Part shown: piece by piece, positions 1-8,175 of the stretch | Numbering within the stretch: position 1 is the stretch's first letter | How the letters are laid out: the number at the start of each line of letters is the position of its first letter | Origin: Chromatiales bacterium | GTDB taxonomy: Bacteria; Pseudomonadota; Gammaproteobacteria; Steroidobacterales; GCA-2729495 | NCBI GenBank assembly: GCA_016789845.1 | Contig: JAEUQA010000059.1 | Span: 1 to 54,625, forward strand | Reading direction: 5' to 3' | DNA: 54,625 nt | The notes under the pieces: model-generated | Told to the model about the DNA's origin: nothing | Database searches by the model: none | Seen by the model: the letters and a program-made list of their open reading frames with translations, nothing else | Made by a program: the position numbers and the translations under genes

Positions 1-69
1 CTGGCGAGAGACTCGCGGACTCGATTCTCGCCAGCCGGGCTTGCCGGTCGCGGCTGAAGCCGCTCGTAC
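1..69. repeat. Hairpin plus single REP-like unit upstream of purE
   Basis: Bases 1-9 and 26-34 are a perfect 9-bp inverted repeat (CTGGCGAGA / TCTCGCCAG). Bases 47-69, read on the minus strand, begin GTACGAGCGGCTTCAGCCGC, which matches the REP architecture seen elsewhere in this window (GTAG-type head, G/C hairpin, CGAC tail). No gene is visible in bases 1-96. The left edge may cut an upstream gene or a larger repeat. Confidence 0.5.
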
Positions 70-84
70 AACCATCTACCGGGG

Positions 85-90
85 TAGAAT
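85..90 (+). promoter_or_regulatory. Candidate -10 box (TAGAAT) of purE
   Basis: TAGAAT fits the sigma-70 -10 consensus and ends six bases before the purE ATG at 97, so the predicted transcript start would fall at or next to the start codon. No good -35 sequence is seen at 17 bp. This is inference from spacing only. Confidence 0.3.
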
Positions 91-96
91 CAGTCC

Positions 97-639
97 ATGG
101 TCACGAAGACCCGCCGCAGGAAAGCCCCCCGAAAGACCGTCCGCAAGGCCGGTGGCGGCCCCATCGTGGGGGTCGTGATGGGCTCGGACTCGGACTGGCC
201 CACGCTCCGGGCGGCGGCCGAGGTCCTGAAGGAGTTCGGCGTGCCCTTCGAGAAGCGCGTGGTCTCCGCCCACCGCACGCCCCAGCTCATGTTCGACTAC
301 GCCGAGTCGGCCCGGGACCGTGGCCTGAAGCTGATCATCGCCGGCGCCGGCGGCGCCGCGCACCTGCCGGGAATGCTGGCCGCCAAGACGACGCTCCCGG
401 TGCTCGGCGTGCCCGTGCAGTCCAAGGCGCTTTCTGGCCAGGACTCGCTGCTCTCCATCGTCCAGATGCCGAAGGGCGTGCCCGTCGCGACCTTCGCCAT
501 CGGCGAGGCCGGTGCGGCCAACGCGGCGCTCTTCGCCGTCGCGGTGCTCGCCGGCGAGTACCCGACCCTGACCCAAAAGCTCGCCGACTTTCGCAACCGC
601 CAGGCGAAGGCCGTCATGGCCATGAAGCTCGCGGACTGA
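97..639 (+). CDS. purE: N5-carboxyaminoimidazole ribonucleotide mutase PurE
   Basis: Class I PurE, which moves the carboxyl group from N5-CAIR to give CAIR in de novo purine synthesis, working after PurK. The 180-residue product carries the family signatures [26 protein letters not shown] and GVPVQS, then the conserved [21 protein letters not shown] stretch. It has about 20 extra residues at the N-terminus, very rich in Lys and Arg, before the usual first strand; this is longer than typical bacterial PurE. I keep ATG 97 because a -10-like TAGAAT lies just upstream and no other ATG precedes the core. purK begins at the next base after the stop, so the two are co-transcribed and probably translationally coupled. 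Confidence 0.95.
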   Translation: MVTKTRRRKAPRKTVRKAGGGPIVGVVMGSDSDWPTLRAAAEVLKEFGVPFEKRVVSAHRTPQLMFDYAESARDRGLKLIIAGAGGAAHLPGMLAAKTTLPVLGVPVQSKALSGQDSLLSIVQMPKGVPVATFAIGEAGAANAALFAVAVLAGEYPTLTQKLADFRNRQAKAVMAMKLAD

Positions 640-1800
640 ATGCCCGCCGCCGCGCGCGCCGAGCCGTCCACGATGATCGCCGCCCCCGCTACCCTGGGCC
701 TGCTGGGCGGCGGGCAGCTCGGCCGCTTCTTCGTGCAGGCGGCCCACGAGCTCGGTTACAGCGTCTGGGTGCTGGACCCGGACCCCGCGAGCCCCGCTGG
801 CCGAATCGCCGACAGGCACCTCGTCGCGGCCTACGACGACCGGGTGGCACTCGACGCGCTTGCCACCGGCTGTGCCGCCGTCACCACCGAGTTCGAGAAC
901 GTCCCGGCCCCGTCCCTCGAGTACCTGGCCCGGTCGGTCCGCGTGCGGCCCTCCGCGGCCGCGGTCGCCGTGTGCCAGGACCGGATCGCCGAGAAGACGT
1001 TCCTCCGCGACCAGCACCTGCCCCACGGCACCTTCGCCGTCATTCGCAGCGAGCAGGACCTGGCGACCGCGCCGCCGAACGTGTTCCCGGGCATCCTGAA
1101 GGTCGCCCGCTTCGGCTACGACGGCAAGGGACAGGCCCGCATCGCCACCCGGGACGACGCCCTGGCCGCCTGGCACAAGCTGGGCCGCGAGGCCTGTGTC
1201 CTCGAGGCGCTGCTGCCCCTGGACTGCGAGGTATCCGTCGTCCTGGCCCGCGATGCGGCGGGCGGGGCCGCCTGCTTCCCCGTGGCCGAGAACAGCCACC
1301 GGCACGGCATCCTCGACGTGTCCATCGTGCCCGCGCGCATCAGCGCGACGCTGGCCGAGTCCGCCCGCCAGTGCGCGCTGCGCATCGCCGCGGCGCTGGA
1401 CTACGTGGGCACGCTGGGCGTGGAGTTCTTCGTGAGCCGCGGCGCGCTCTACGTGAACGAGATGGCACCCCGGCCCCACAACAGTGGCCACTACACCCTG
1501 GATGCCTGCGCCACCAGCCAGTACGAACAGCAGGTGCGGGCGCTCTGCGGCGTGCCGCTGGGCAACCCGGCGCAAACCAGTCCCGCCGTCATGGTGAACC
1601 TGCTGGGCGAGCTCTGGTCTGCCGGCGAACCGCAATGGTCCAACCTGCTGGCCCGCCCCGGGCTCAAGCTGCACCTCTATGGCAAGCACGAGGCGCGCCC
1701 GGGGCGAAAGATGGGACACTTCACCGTGCTGGGCCCCGACCTGGCCCAGGTGATTGAATCGGCCATGGCAGCCCGCGCCGCCATCGGCATCCGCGACTGA
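640..1800 (+). CDS. purK: N5-carboxyaminoimidazole ribonucleotide synthase PurK
   Basis: ATP-grasp enzyme that makes N5-CAIR from AIR, bicarbonate and ATP; PurE uses the product. The 386-residue protein has the N-terminal LGLLGGGQLGRFF nucleotide-fold motif, the ATP-grasp middle (FPGILKVARFGYDGKGQ) and the C-terminal NEMAPRPHNSGHYTLDAC motif typical of PurK. The annotated ATG directly follows the purE stop (TGAATG). An internal ATG at 673 (MIAAPATLGLLGGG) would give a start closer to the usual PurK N-terminus, so the true start is uncertain by 11 codons. The function call is secure. Confidence 0.95.
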   Translation: MPAAARAEPSTMIAAPATLGLLGGGQLGRFFVQAAHELGYSVWVLDPDPASPAGRIADRHLVAAYDDRVALDALATGCAAVTTEFENVPAPSLEYLARSVRVRPSAAAVAVCQDRIAEKTFLRDQHLPHGTFAVIRSEQDLATAPPNVFPGILKVARFGYDGKGQARIATRDDALAAWHKLGREACVLEALLPLDCEVSVVLARDAAGGAACFPVAENSHRHGILDVSIVPARISATLAESARQCALRIAAALDYVGTLGVEFFVSRGALYVNEMAPRPHNSGHYTLDACATSQYEQQVRALCGVPLGNPAQTSPAVMVNLLGELWSAGEPQWSNLLARPGLKLHLYGKHEARPGRKMGHFTVLGPDLAQVIESAMAARAAIGIRD

Positions 1801-1817
1801 AAGGAAGAACCAGACTC

Positions 1818-2252
1818 ATGAAGCACTTCGTCACCGTCCTGGCCGCCCTGCTCACGGGCACCACGGCCCTCGCCGCCGACGACGCGAACCTGCGGGTGGT
1901 CGCCACCAACGTGAAGTCGGACCAGGGGAAGATCTTCGTCTGGGTCTACGACAAGAAGGACGACTGGCTGAGCGACCGCTACCGCACCCAGAAGGCTGTC
2001 GCCGTGGCAGGCAACCGCAATGGCGACCGGGTGACCGTGGAGCTGCTGCTCCCCGCCGGCGAGTACGCCCTGTCGATTTTCCAGGACGTGAACGACGACG
2101 GGAAGCTGGAGCGGAATTTCATCGGCATCCCGAAGGAGCCGGCGGGGCTGTCCAACAACCTGCGGCCGAAGTTCGGGCCGCCAAAGTACAAGGATGCGAA
2201 GTTCGCGGTGACCGTGGGGACCGTTACCGAGCAGAAGATCGAGTTACAGTAA
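1818..2252 (+). CDS. DUF2141 family exported protein
   Basis: A 144-residue protein with a clear Sec signal peptide (MKHFVTVLAALLTGTTALA, cut before ADD). The mature part reads as DUF2141: NLRVVATNVKSDQGKIFVWVYD near the start, then an AGEYALSIFQDVNDDGKLE block and a GIPKEPAGLSNN block, all typical of this beta-sandwich domain of unknown function. It starts 17 bp after purK with GGAAG as ribosome site, so it may ride on the pur transcript without sharing that role. It is likely periplasmic. Family call is confident; biochemical role is unknown. Confidence 0.85.
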   Translation: MKHFVTVLAALLTGTTALAADDANLRVVATNVKSDQGKIFVWVYDKKDDWLSDRYRTQKAVAVAGNRNGDRVTVELLLPAGEYALSIFQDVNDDGKLERNFIGIPKEPAGLSNNLRPKFGPPKYKDAKFAVTVGTVTEQKIELQ

Positions 2253-2257
2253 TCGCG

Positions 2258-2869
2258 ATGACCGACCCCGACATCCAGCGCGTCCTCGACTTCTGGTTCC
2301 AGCCGGGGAGCATGGACCAGCCCACCATCGACAGCCGGATGGACCGCTGGTTCACCGCGGATGCGGTGACGGACGCCCTGATCCGCACGGAGTTCGGGCT
2401 GCTGGTGGAGAAGGCGTCGAAGGGCCTGCTGGACGGCTGGGCCGGCACGCCCCAGGGCCGGCTGGCGCTGATCATCCTGCTGGACCAGTTCCGCCGCAGC
2501 ATCTACCGGGGCACGCCGAAGGCGTTTTCCCGGGACCCCCACGCGCTGAAGCTCTGCGTCGAGGGCGCGGCCACCGGCGCCTACAAGACGCTCGGCCCGT
2601 TCCAGCAGGCGTTCTACTTCATGCCGCTGCAGCACGCGGAGTCCCTGAAGATCCAGGAGCGCTCCGTGAAGATCTACGAGGGGCTGGTCACCGGCGTCTC
2701 CGACACGCTCAAGGCCACCTTCAGCACCTTCGCCCAGTTTGCCGAACTGCACCGGGACATCATCGAGTCGTTCGGCCGCTTCCCCCACCGCAACAAGACC
2801 CTCGGCCGGCCAAACACGCCGGAGGAGGCCGAGTTCCTCGGCTCCGGAGCCTCCGCCTTCGGCCAATAG
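2258..2869 (+). CDS. DUF924 family protein
   Basis: A 203-residue soluble protein recognisable as DUF924 from RVLDFWFQPG at the N-terminus, GRLALIILLDQFRRSIYRGTP in the middle, the FYFMPLQHAES motif and the FGRFPHRNKTLGRPNTPEE C-terminal block. The fold is all-helical (TPR-like), and the function is not established. The ATG at 2258 lies 5 bp after the DUF2141 stop, which suggests one transcript; in-frame sequence further upstream lacks a good start. Confidence 0.85.
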   Translation: MTDPDIQRVLDFWFQPGSMDQPTIDSRMDRWFTADAVTDALIRTEFGLLVEKASKGLLDGWAGTPQGRLALIILLDQFRRSIYRGTPKAFSRDPHALKLCVEGAATGAYKTLGPFQQAFYFMPLQHAESLKIQERSVKIYEGLVTGVSDTLKATFSTFAQFAELHRDIIESFGRFPHRNKTLGRPNTPEEAEFLGSGASAFGQ

Positions 2870-2912
2870 CCCGCCCCGCACCTCGTCCGGCGAACCACTG
2901 GAGAGCAGTTCC

Positions 2913-4193
2913 ATGCACTACAACCCACCCCGCCGCGTCGCGATCATCGGGGGCCGCCGCATTCCCTTCTGCCGCGCCAACACGAGCTACACGCACCAGT
3001 CCAACCAGGCCATGATGACGGCGACGCTCCAGGCCCTCGTCGATGCGTACAGGCTGGGCGGCGAGCGGCTGGGGGACGTGGCCCTCGGCGCCGTCATGAA
3101 ACATTCCCGGGACTGGAACCTGGCCCGGGAGTGCGTGCTGGGCACCACGCTGGCGCCGGAGACTCCGGCCTTCGACCTCCAGCGGGCCTGCGGCACGAGC
3201 CTGGAGGCAGCGATCCTGATCGGCAACAAGATCGCGCTGGGCCAGATCGACGCGGGGATCGCCGGCGGCACCGACACGATCAGCGACGTGCCGATCGTCT
3301 ACCCCGACGAATACCGGGAGATCCTGCTGGCAAGCGCCCGGGGCAAGTCCTTCGGCGGCCGTGCGAAGCCCTGGCTCGGCCTTCGCCCCTCCATGTTCAG
3401 GCCGGTGGCGCCCGGCGTGACGGAGCCGCGGACGAAGCTCTCCATGGGCCAGAGCACGGAGATCACGGCGAAGCAGTGGGGCATCACGCGCGCTGACCAG
3501 GACCAGCTGGCGATGGAATCCCACCACAAGGCGGCGAAGGCCTGGGCGGAGGGGTTCTACAAGGATCTCGTGGCGCCGTTCTCCGGCGCGACGGCGGACA
3601 ACAACGTCCGCGCCGACACGTCGCTGGAGAAGCTGGGGAAGCTCAGGCCCGTCTTCGATCGGGGCCCGCATGGCACGATGACGGCGGGGAACAGCACGCC
3701 GCTGACCGATGGCGCGGCATCGGTGCTGCTCGCGTCGGAGGACTGGGCGAAGGCCCGCGGCCTGCCGGTCCAGGCGTACCTCCGCTACGGCAAGGTGGCG
3801 GCGGTGGATTTCGTGAAGAAGGAAGGGCTGCTGCTGGCGCCGGCCTATGCTGTGTCAGCGATGCTGGCCGATGCCGGTCTGGGCCTGCAGGACTTCGACT
3901 ACTACGAGATCCACGAAGCGTTTGCCGCGCAGACGCTGGCGACGCTCAAGGCCTGGGAGTCGGCGGAATTCTGCCGGGACAGGCTGGGGCGCAATCAGCC
4001 GCTGGGAAGCGTTGACCGCTCGAAGATGAATGTGAAGGGCGGGAGCATCGCCATCGGGCATCCGTTCGCGGCGACGGGGGCGCGGATCGTGGCGTCGCTG
4101 GCGAAGCTGCTGGAGCAGAAAGGAAGCGGGCGGGGACTGATCTCGATCTGCACGGCGGGGGGGATGGGGGTTACGGCGATTGTGGAGCGCTAG
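2913..4193 (+). CDS. Acetyl-CoA C-acyltransferase (FadI-like thiolase)
   Basis: Thiolase of about 426 residues that cleaves 3-ketoacyl-CoA, or condenses acetyl-CoA, in beta-oxidation or storage metabolism. The catalytic set is complete: nucleophile Cys93 in LQRACGTSLEA, His334 in EIHEAFAAQ, His383 in GGSIAIGHPFAATGAR and Cys413 in CTAGGMGV. The length and sequence around TDTISDVPI and NSTPLTDGAA resemble the FadI branch rather than short PhaA enzymes. ATG 2913 has a GGAG ribosome site and follows the DUF924 gene by 43 bp. It could feed the PHA genes 4 kb downstream, but that is inference; no fadJ partner is adjacent. Confidence 0.9.
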   Translation: MHYNPPRRVAIIGGRRIPFCRANTSYTHQSNQAMMTATLQALVDAYRLGGERLGDVALGAVMKHSRDWNLARECVLGTTLAPETPAFDLQRACGTSLEAAILIGNKIALGQIDAGIAGGTDTISDVPIVYPDEYREILLASARGKSFGGRAKPWLGLRPSMFRPVAPGVTEPRTKLSMGQSTEITAKQWGITRADQDQLAMESHHKAAKAWAEGFYKDLVAPFSGATADNNVRADTSLEKLGKLRPVFDRGPHGTMTAGNSTPLTDGAASVLLASEDWAKARGLPVQAYLRYGKVAAVDFVKKEGLLLAPAYAVSAMLADAGLGLQDFDYYEIHEAFAAQTLATLKAWESAEFCRDRLGRNQPLGSVDRSKMNVKGGSIAIGHPFAATGARIVASLAKLLEQKGSGRGLISICTAGGMGVTAIVER

Positions 4194-4204
4194 GCCCCGG
4201 GGCA

Positions 4205-4885
4205 TCAGCCCACGATACCCGCCAGCCCCTTCACGTCCCGGACCACCACTCTCCCCCTCCCCACCTCGACCCACCCCTTCTTCCGCCACGCCTGCAACTG
4301 CTGGTTCACCACCTGCCGCGACACGCTGAGGAACCCCGCCAGCTCCGCCTGGGAAATCCGCAGCTCGATGCCGCCGGCAACGGTCGACCCGTGGTCCTCC
4401 GCCATCTTCACCAGCCGGCGGGCGAGGCGAGCAGGCAATGACAGGAACGCGGACTCCTCGATCAGGTCGCTGGTCCAGCGCAGTCGCTTGCAGAGCAAGG
4501 CGATCAGCTGGGCCGCCAGCCGCGGCTCCCGCCCGACTAGCGCCATCAGGTCCACCCGGCGCACCACGAAGAGCTCCACGTCAGTCACCGCCTCCGCATT
4601 GGCGGTGCGGGCGTTGCCGTCGAGAACGGCGATCTCGCCGAAGCTGTCGCCCGACTCCAGCAGATTGAGGAAGACCTCCTGGCCGGCCGGCGTGGTGGCG
4701 CTGATGCGCACCTGGCCGGAGATCAGGCCCATGAGCGAGTCGCCCGGGTCGCCCTCGGCAAAGATCCGCTGGCCGCGCTTCACGGAACGACGCACGGCCA
4801 GGCCGGCCAGCTGGTCCAGGGTGGGGTCGGGCAGGTCCCTGAAGAGGCGGTTGGCCTTCAGGACGGCGCGGGCGGTGAGCGTCAT
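4205..4885 (-). CDS. Crp/Fnr family transcriptional regulator
   Basis: A 226-residue regulator with an N-terminal cyclic-nucleotide-binding barrel (GDSFGEIAVLDGNARTANAEAV resembles the phosphate-binding cassette) and a C-terminal winged helix (ISQAELAGFLSVSRQVVNQQLQ, HTH_Crp). There is no N-terminal Cys cluster, so it is not an Fe-S Fnr. I start at ATG 4885 (MTLTARAVLKANRLF), where the family normally begins; 27 in-frame codons further upstream cross a likely operator and are not typical. It is convergent with the thiolase gene, 11 bp apart. It probably binds the palindrome at 4915-4930 in its own promoter. Targets are unknown. Confidence 0.85.
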   Translation of the reverse strand: MTLTARAVLKANRLFRDLPDPTLDQLAGLAVRRSVKRGQRIFAEGDPGDSLMGLISGQVRISATTPAGQEVFLNLLESGDSFGEIAVLDGNARTANAEAVTDVELFVVRRVDLMALVGREPRLAAQLIALLCKRLRWTSDLIEESAFLSLPARLARRLVKMAEDHGSTVAGGIELRISQAELAGFLSVSRQVVNQQLQAWRKKGWVEVGRGRVVVRDVKGLAGIVG

Positions 4886-4914
4886 GGGCCGACTTCCGGC
4901 TATCTGGCCCCTTG

Positions 4915-4930
4915 TGTCAAGTGGCTGACA
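4915..4930. promoter_or_regulatory. TGTCA-N6-TGACA palindrome, candidate Crp-family operator
   Basis: A perfect 5-bp inverted repeat with a 6-base spacer, the geometry of Crp/Fnr sites, sits 30 bp upstream of the Crp-family gene and 86 bp upstream of the divergent small gene at 5016. Binding by the neighbouring regulator and control of both genes are inferred. Confidence 0.45.
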
Positions 4931-5015
4931 GAAGGTCGGGGCGGACAGGTTCAACCTCCATCCCAACAGCAGCGGATTCCCCTTTCAACCCAACCCCGCC
5001 GCCAGGAGACCGACC

Positions 5016-5210
5016 ATGAACACGATCTGCAATGACAGCTTCAGCGCCAGCCTCCGCGGCCTGCTCTGCGCCGGCGTCGCCATGGCCATCACGGCTTCCT
5101 TCTCCTGGACCTTCGCCGCCGCGACCACCGACCTGAACTGGATGGGCAGCAACACGGTCCAGCCGGTGATGACGGCCGCCATCAGCCGCGACCGTGCCCG
5201 CGCGGCCTGA
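5016..5210 (+). CDS. Small hypothetical membrane or exported protein
   Basis: A 64-residue product with a hydrophobic segment (LLCAGVAMAITASFSWTFAAA) after a short N-terminus, which could be a signal peptide or single membrane helix, followed by a short polar tail. A good ribosome site (CAGGAG, 8 bases before the ATG) and G/C third-base bias support it. It is divergent from the Crp-family gene and may share the palindromic operator between them. I do not recognise a family. Confidence 0.5.
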   Translation: MNTICNDSFSASLRGLLCAGVAMAITASFSWTFAAATTDLNWMGSNTVQPVMTAAISRDRARAA

Positions 5211-5280
5211 GAGGTCCGCGGCACCGGGCCTGCGCTGAAAAGTCGCGCACAGGCAGGCCTGGTCCCGCTATCCTCAGGGA

Positions 5281-6957
5281 ATGACCTCCTTCGACAGCTT
5301 CCTGGCGACGGCCAACGCCTTCCTCTGGCAGAACACCGTCCTCTTCATCATCCTCGGCACCGGGATCGTCTTCACGATCTGGTCCCGCTTCTGCCAGTTC
5401 CGCGCCCTGACCCACGGCGTCCAGGCGATCCGGGGCAAGTACGACCACAAGGGCGACCCGGGCGCCATCAGCCATTTCCAGGCGCTCTCCGCGGCGCTGT
5501 CGGCGACCGTCGGCCTCGGCAACATCGGCGGCGTTGCGATGGCCATCAGCCTCGGCGGCCCGGGCGCCGTGTTCTGGATGTGGGTGGTGGGCTTCTTCGG
5601 CATGGCGCTCAAGACCACCGAAGTGACCCTCGCCATGCTCTACCGGAACACCGACGACCCGGAGAATCCCCACGGCGGCACCATGTGGGTGATCAGCCGG
5701 GCGCTGGCGGAGAAGGGCTCCGGGCTCGGCAGGCTGGGCAAGGCCATCGGCGTGCTGTTCTGCTTCACCCTGCTCGTGATGGCCATCACCGGCGGCAACA
5801 TGTTCCAGGCCTGGAACGTGGGCAACATCACCCAGAACTACGTCGGCGTGCCGAGCATCGTCTCCGGCGTGCTCCTCGCCGTGGTGGTCGGGCTCGTGAT
5901 CGTCGGCGGCATCCACCGGATCGGGCGGGTGGCGGGCACCCTGGTGCCCTTCATGGTCATCCTGTACTTCGTGGGGGCGGTGTACGTGCTCTCCGTGCAC
6001 GCCAGCGACATCCCGGCCATGTTCGCCCTCATCTTCCGGTCGGCGTTCTCGCCGGCCGAGGCCAGCGGCGCCTTCATCGGCGGCACCATGGGCTATGCCT
6101 TCCTCTACGGCATGAAGCGCGCCATCTTCTCCAACGAGGCCGGCCAGGGCACCTCCCCCATCGCCCACTCGGCGGCCCGCACGGACGAACCCGTGCGGGA
6201 GGGCGTCGTCGCCGGGCTCGAGCCCTTCATCGACACCATCTTCGTCTGCACACTCACCGCCCTGGTGATCATCGTGACCGGCACCTGGAACCGGCCGCCG
6301 GAGGCCAGCCTGCCGGTGGATACCCGGCCCGCGCTGGTGAGCCCCGGCGTGTGGACGCTGCCGGAGCAGGCGGCGCCGCCGCGCCTGGCCGGCAAGTGGG
6401 AGGGCGGCGAGACCGTGTTCGTCGTCCTCCGGGGCGACCCGAACCCCCAGAGCGGCAACGACCTGCACAAGCTCACGGGGCACGTCGTCATGGGTGATGC
6501 GGGCCCGGTGCTGCGCTGGGACAGCCTGGCAAGCCGGCTGGAGCCGCAGCTGAATGGTGGCGGGGTGTACGTGAGCTACGTGGGGGCCACGCTGACCGCG
6601 GTTGCCTTCGACTCGGTGCTGCCCGGCCTCGGGCGCTGGATAGTGACCCTGGCGGTCTGGCTGTTCGCCATCTCGACGATGATCAGCTACAGCTACTACG
6701 CCGAGCAGGGCGTGGTGTTCCTCGGAGGCGAGCGCTGGCTCACCCCGTTCAAGCTGCTCTACTGCACGCTCGCCGTCGTCGCGACGACGGGGTTCCTGAA
6801 GACCGACGCGCAGCTGGACAACCTGAGCGGCCTCGGCACCGGCCTGATGCTGTTCGTGAACATCCCGGTGATGTGGTTCCTGGGGCGCCGGGCGATGAAT
6901 GCCTACGCGGACTACATGCGGAGGCTGGACGCGGGAGAGATGCAGCCGAAGCTGTAG
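5281..6957 (+). CDS. Sodium:alanine symporter family protein (AGCS) with extra domain
   Basis: Inner-membrane Na+-coupled amino-acid (alanine or glycine) symporter. The AGCS signature GAISHFQALSAALSATVGLG is at residues 61-80, and NEAGQGTSPIAHSAARTDEP is the conserved later motif. At 558 residues it is longer than the usual 450-480. The excess is an insert of roughly 90 residues (about 336-430) with few hydrophobic stretches, between two late membrane helices where the family normally has a short loop. The stop codon TAG is the first part of a REP unit in the palindrome that follows. Substrate is inferred from family only. Confidence 0.9.
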   Translation: MTSFDSFLATANAFLWQNTVLFIILGTGIVFTIWSRFCQFRALTHGVQAIRGKYDHKGDPGAISHFQALSAALSATVGLGNIGGVAMAISLGGPGAVFWMWVVGFFGMALKTTEVTLAMLYRNTDDPENPHGGTMWVISRALAEKGSGLGRLGKAIGVLFCFTLLVMAITGGNMFQAWNVGNITQNYVGVPSIVSGVLLAVVVGLVIVGGIHRIGRVAGTLVPFMVILYFVGAVYVLSVHASDIPAMFALIFRSAFSPAEASGAFIGGTMGYAFLYGMKRAIFSNEAGQGTSPIAHSAARTDEPVREGVVAGLEPFIDTIFVCTLTALVIIVTGTWNRPPEASLPVDTRPALVSPGVWTLPEQAAPPRLAGKWEGGETVFVVLRGDPNPQSGNDLHKLTGHVVMGDAGPVLRWDSLASRLEPQLNGGGVYVSYVGATLTAVAFDSVLPGLGRWIVTLAVWLFAISTMISYSYYAEQGVVFLGGERWLTPFKLLYCTLAVVATTGFLKTDAQLDNLSGLGTGLMLFVNIPVMWFLGRRAMNAYADYMRRLDAGEMQPKL

Positions 6958-7082
6958 GAGCGCCTTCAGGCGCGACCAGAAAAAGGGGTCAGATTTGGTT
7001 TCCAGCCATCGGACTATTCGAACCGATGGCTGGAAACCAAATCTGACCCCTTTTTCTGGTCGCGCCTGAAGGCGCTCCTACA
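6953..7082. repeat. Long perfect palindrome (60-bp arms) with nested REP units
   Basis: Bases 6953-7012 and 7023-7082 are exact reverse complements around a 10-base loop. The outer 23 bases of each arm are a REP unit (TGTAGGAGCGCCTTCAGGCG...). The inner part contains AAAAAGGGGTCAG followed by ATTTGGTTTCCAGCC. It lies between convergent genes and contains the stop codon of each (6955-6957 plus, 7078-7080 minus). As RNA it would form a very strong hairpin in both directions and probably acts as a bidirectional terminator or mRNA 3' protector. Confidence 0.9.
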
Positions 7083-8175
7083 GGACTGCTGCAACCTCTT
7101 CCGCGATCGCGAGGGCCGCGGTCAGGCCCGGCGATTCGATGCCGTAGAGGTTTACCAGGCCGGGCACGCGGTGGTCGGGCGTGGCCTGGATCAGGAAATC
7201 GGCGGCCGGCTCCCCGGGGCCGCTCAGCTTCGCCCGGATGCCCGTGTAACCAGGCTGCAGGCGTTTGTCGTCGAGCGCCGGGTAGTACCGGCGGATCGCC
7301 GCGGTGAATTTCCGGCGGGTGTCGCCATCGAAGCTGTAGTCGACCGACTGGCGCCACTGCACGTCCGGGCCGAAGCGGGCGGCGCCGGCCAGGTCGAGCG
7401 TCACGTGGATGCCAAGGCCGCCGGTTTCGGCCACCGGGTAGACGAGCCGCCTGAAGGGGGACCGGCCCGCCAGCGTGTAGTAGTGACCGCGCGCCAGGTA
7501 CTGGCGGGGAATGGTCGGCCGCTGGAGTCCCTCGATGGTGGCCGCCACGCCCGGGGCGTGCAGGCCGGCCGCATTGATCAGCCGCCGGCAGCGGATGGCA
7601 GGTTCGACTGCATCACTGGTGAAGATCGCGAAGCCATCCCCCGTCCGCCCGACCCGGGTGACGTGGCTGTTCAGTGCCACCTGGCCACCCTTCGCCTCCA
7701 GGTCGGCCTGCAGGGCCAGCAGGTATTCGTGGCTGTCGATGATGCCGGTGGACGGCGACAGCAGCGCACGGACGGCGCGGAGTTCCGGCTCGAGCTGCGC
7801 CACTTCCGCCGGCTCGACCCACCGGAGGTCGTCCACGCCGTTGGCCTGCGCCCCGGCGAGGTACTTCTCCAGGATTGGAACCTCGTCGTCGCTGGTCGCG
7901 AGGATCAGCTTGCCGGTGCGGCGGTGACCGATGCCTTTCGCCTCGCAATAGCGGTAGAGCAGCTGCCGGCCGGTGACGCACAGGCGGGCCTTCAGGGAGC
8001 CGGTGGGGTAGTAGAGGCCCGCGTGGATGACCCCTGAGTTACGGCTGCTGGTGCCGGTGCCGATGGCAGGCGCCGACTCGATGACGACGACGTCCTGGCC
8101 GCGATTGGCGAGGGCACGGCCCACGGCGAGGCCAATGACGCCGGCGCCGATGATGACCGCGTCGACTGGGGACAT
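7078..8175 (-). CDS. FAD-dependent oxidoreductase, LhgO-like (L-2-hydroxyglutarate oxidase family)
   Basis: A 365-residue DAO-fold flavoprotein. The N-terminal dinucleotide motif is AVIIGAGVIGLAVGRALA, followed by SSRNSGVIHAGLYYPTGSLKA, the hallmark of the L-2-hydroxyglutarate dehydrogenase/oxidase branch. Late motifs are INAAGLHAPGVA and GYTGIRAKL, and the end has GIESPGLTAALAIA. The likely reaction is oxidation of an L-2-hydroxy acid to a 2-oxo acid with electrons passed to FAD. The start codon lies inside the palindrome at 8168-8239 and the stop inside the palindrome at 6953-7082, so the gene is exactly framed by two repeats. The ATG at 8175 is the natural start for the Rossmann motif. Confidence 0.85.
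   Translation of the reverse strand: MSPVDAVIIGAGVIGLAVGRALANRGQDVVVIESAPAIGTGTSSRNSGVIHAGLYYPTGSLKARLCVTGRQLLYRYCEAKGIGHRRTGKLILATSDDEVPILEKYLAGAQANGVDDLRWVEPAEVAQLEPELRAVRALLSPSTGIIDSHEYLLALQADLEAKGGQVALNSHVTRVGRTGDGFAIFTSDAVEPAIRCRRLINAAGLHAPGVAATIEGLQRPTIPRQYLARGHYYTLAGRSPFRRLVYPVAETGGLGIHVTLDLAGAARFGPDVQWRQSVDYSFDGDTRRKFTAAIRRYYPALDDKRLQPGYTGIRAKLSGPGEPAADFLIQATPDHRVPGLVNLYGIESPGLTAALAIAEEVAAVL

Noticed and set aside
76..1719. 547-codon open frame on the minus strand over purE/purK
   Set aside because: Antisense shadow of two certain genes; Arg/Gly/Ala/His-rich with no domain. High GC removes stop codons in unused frames.
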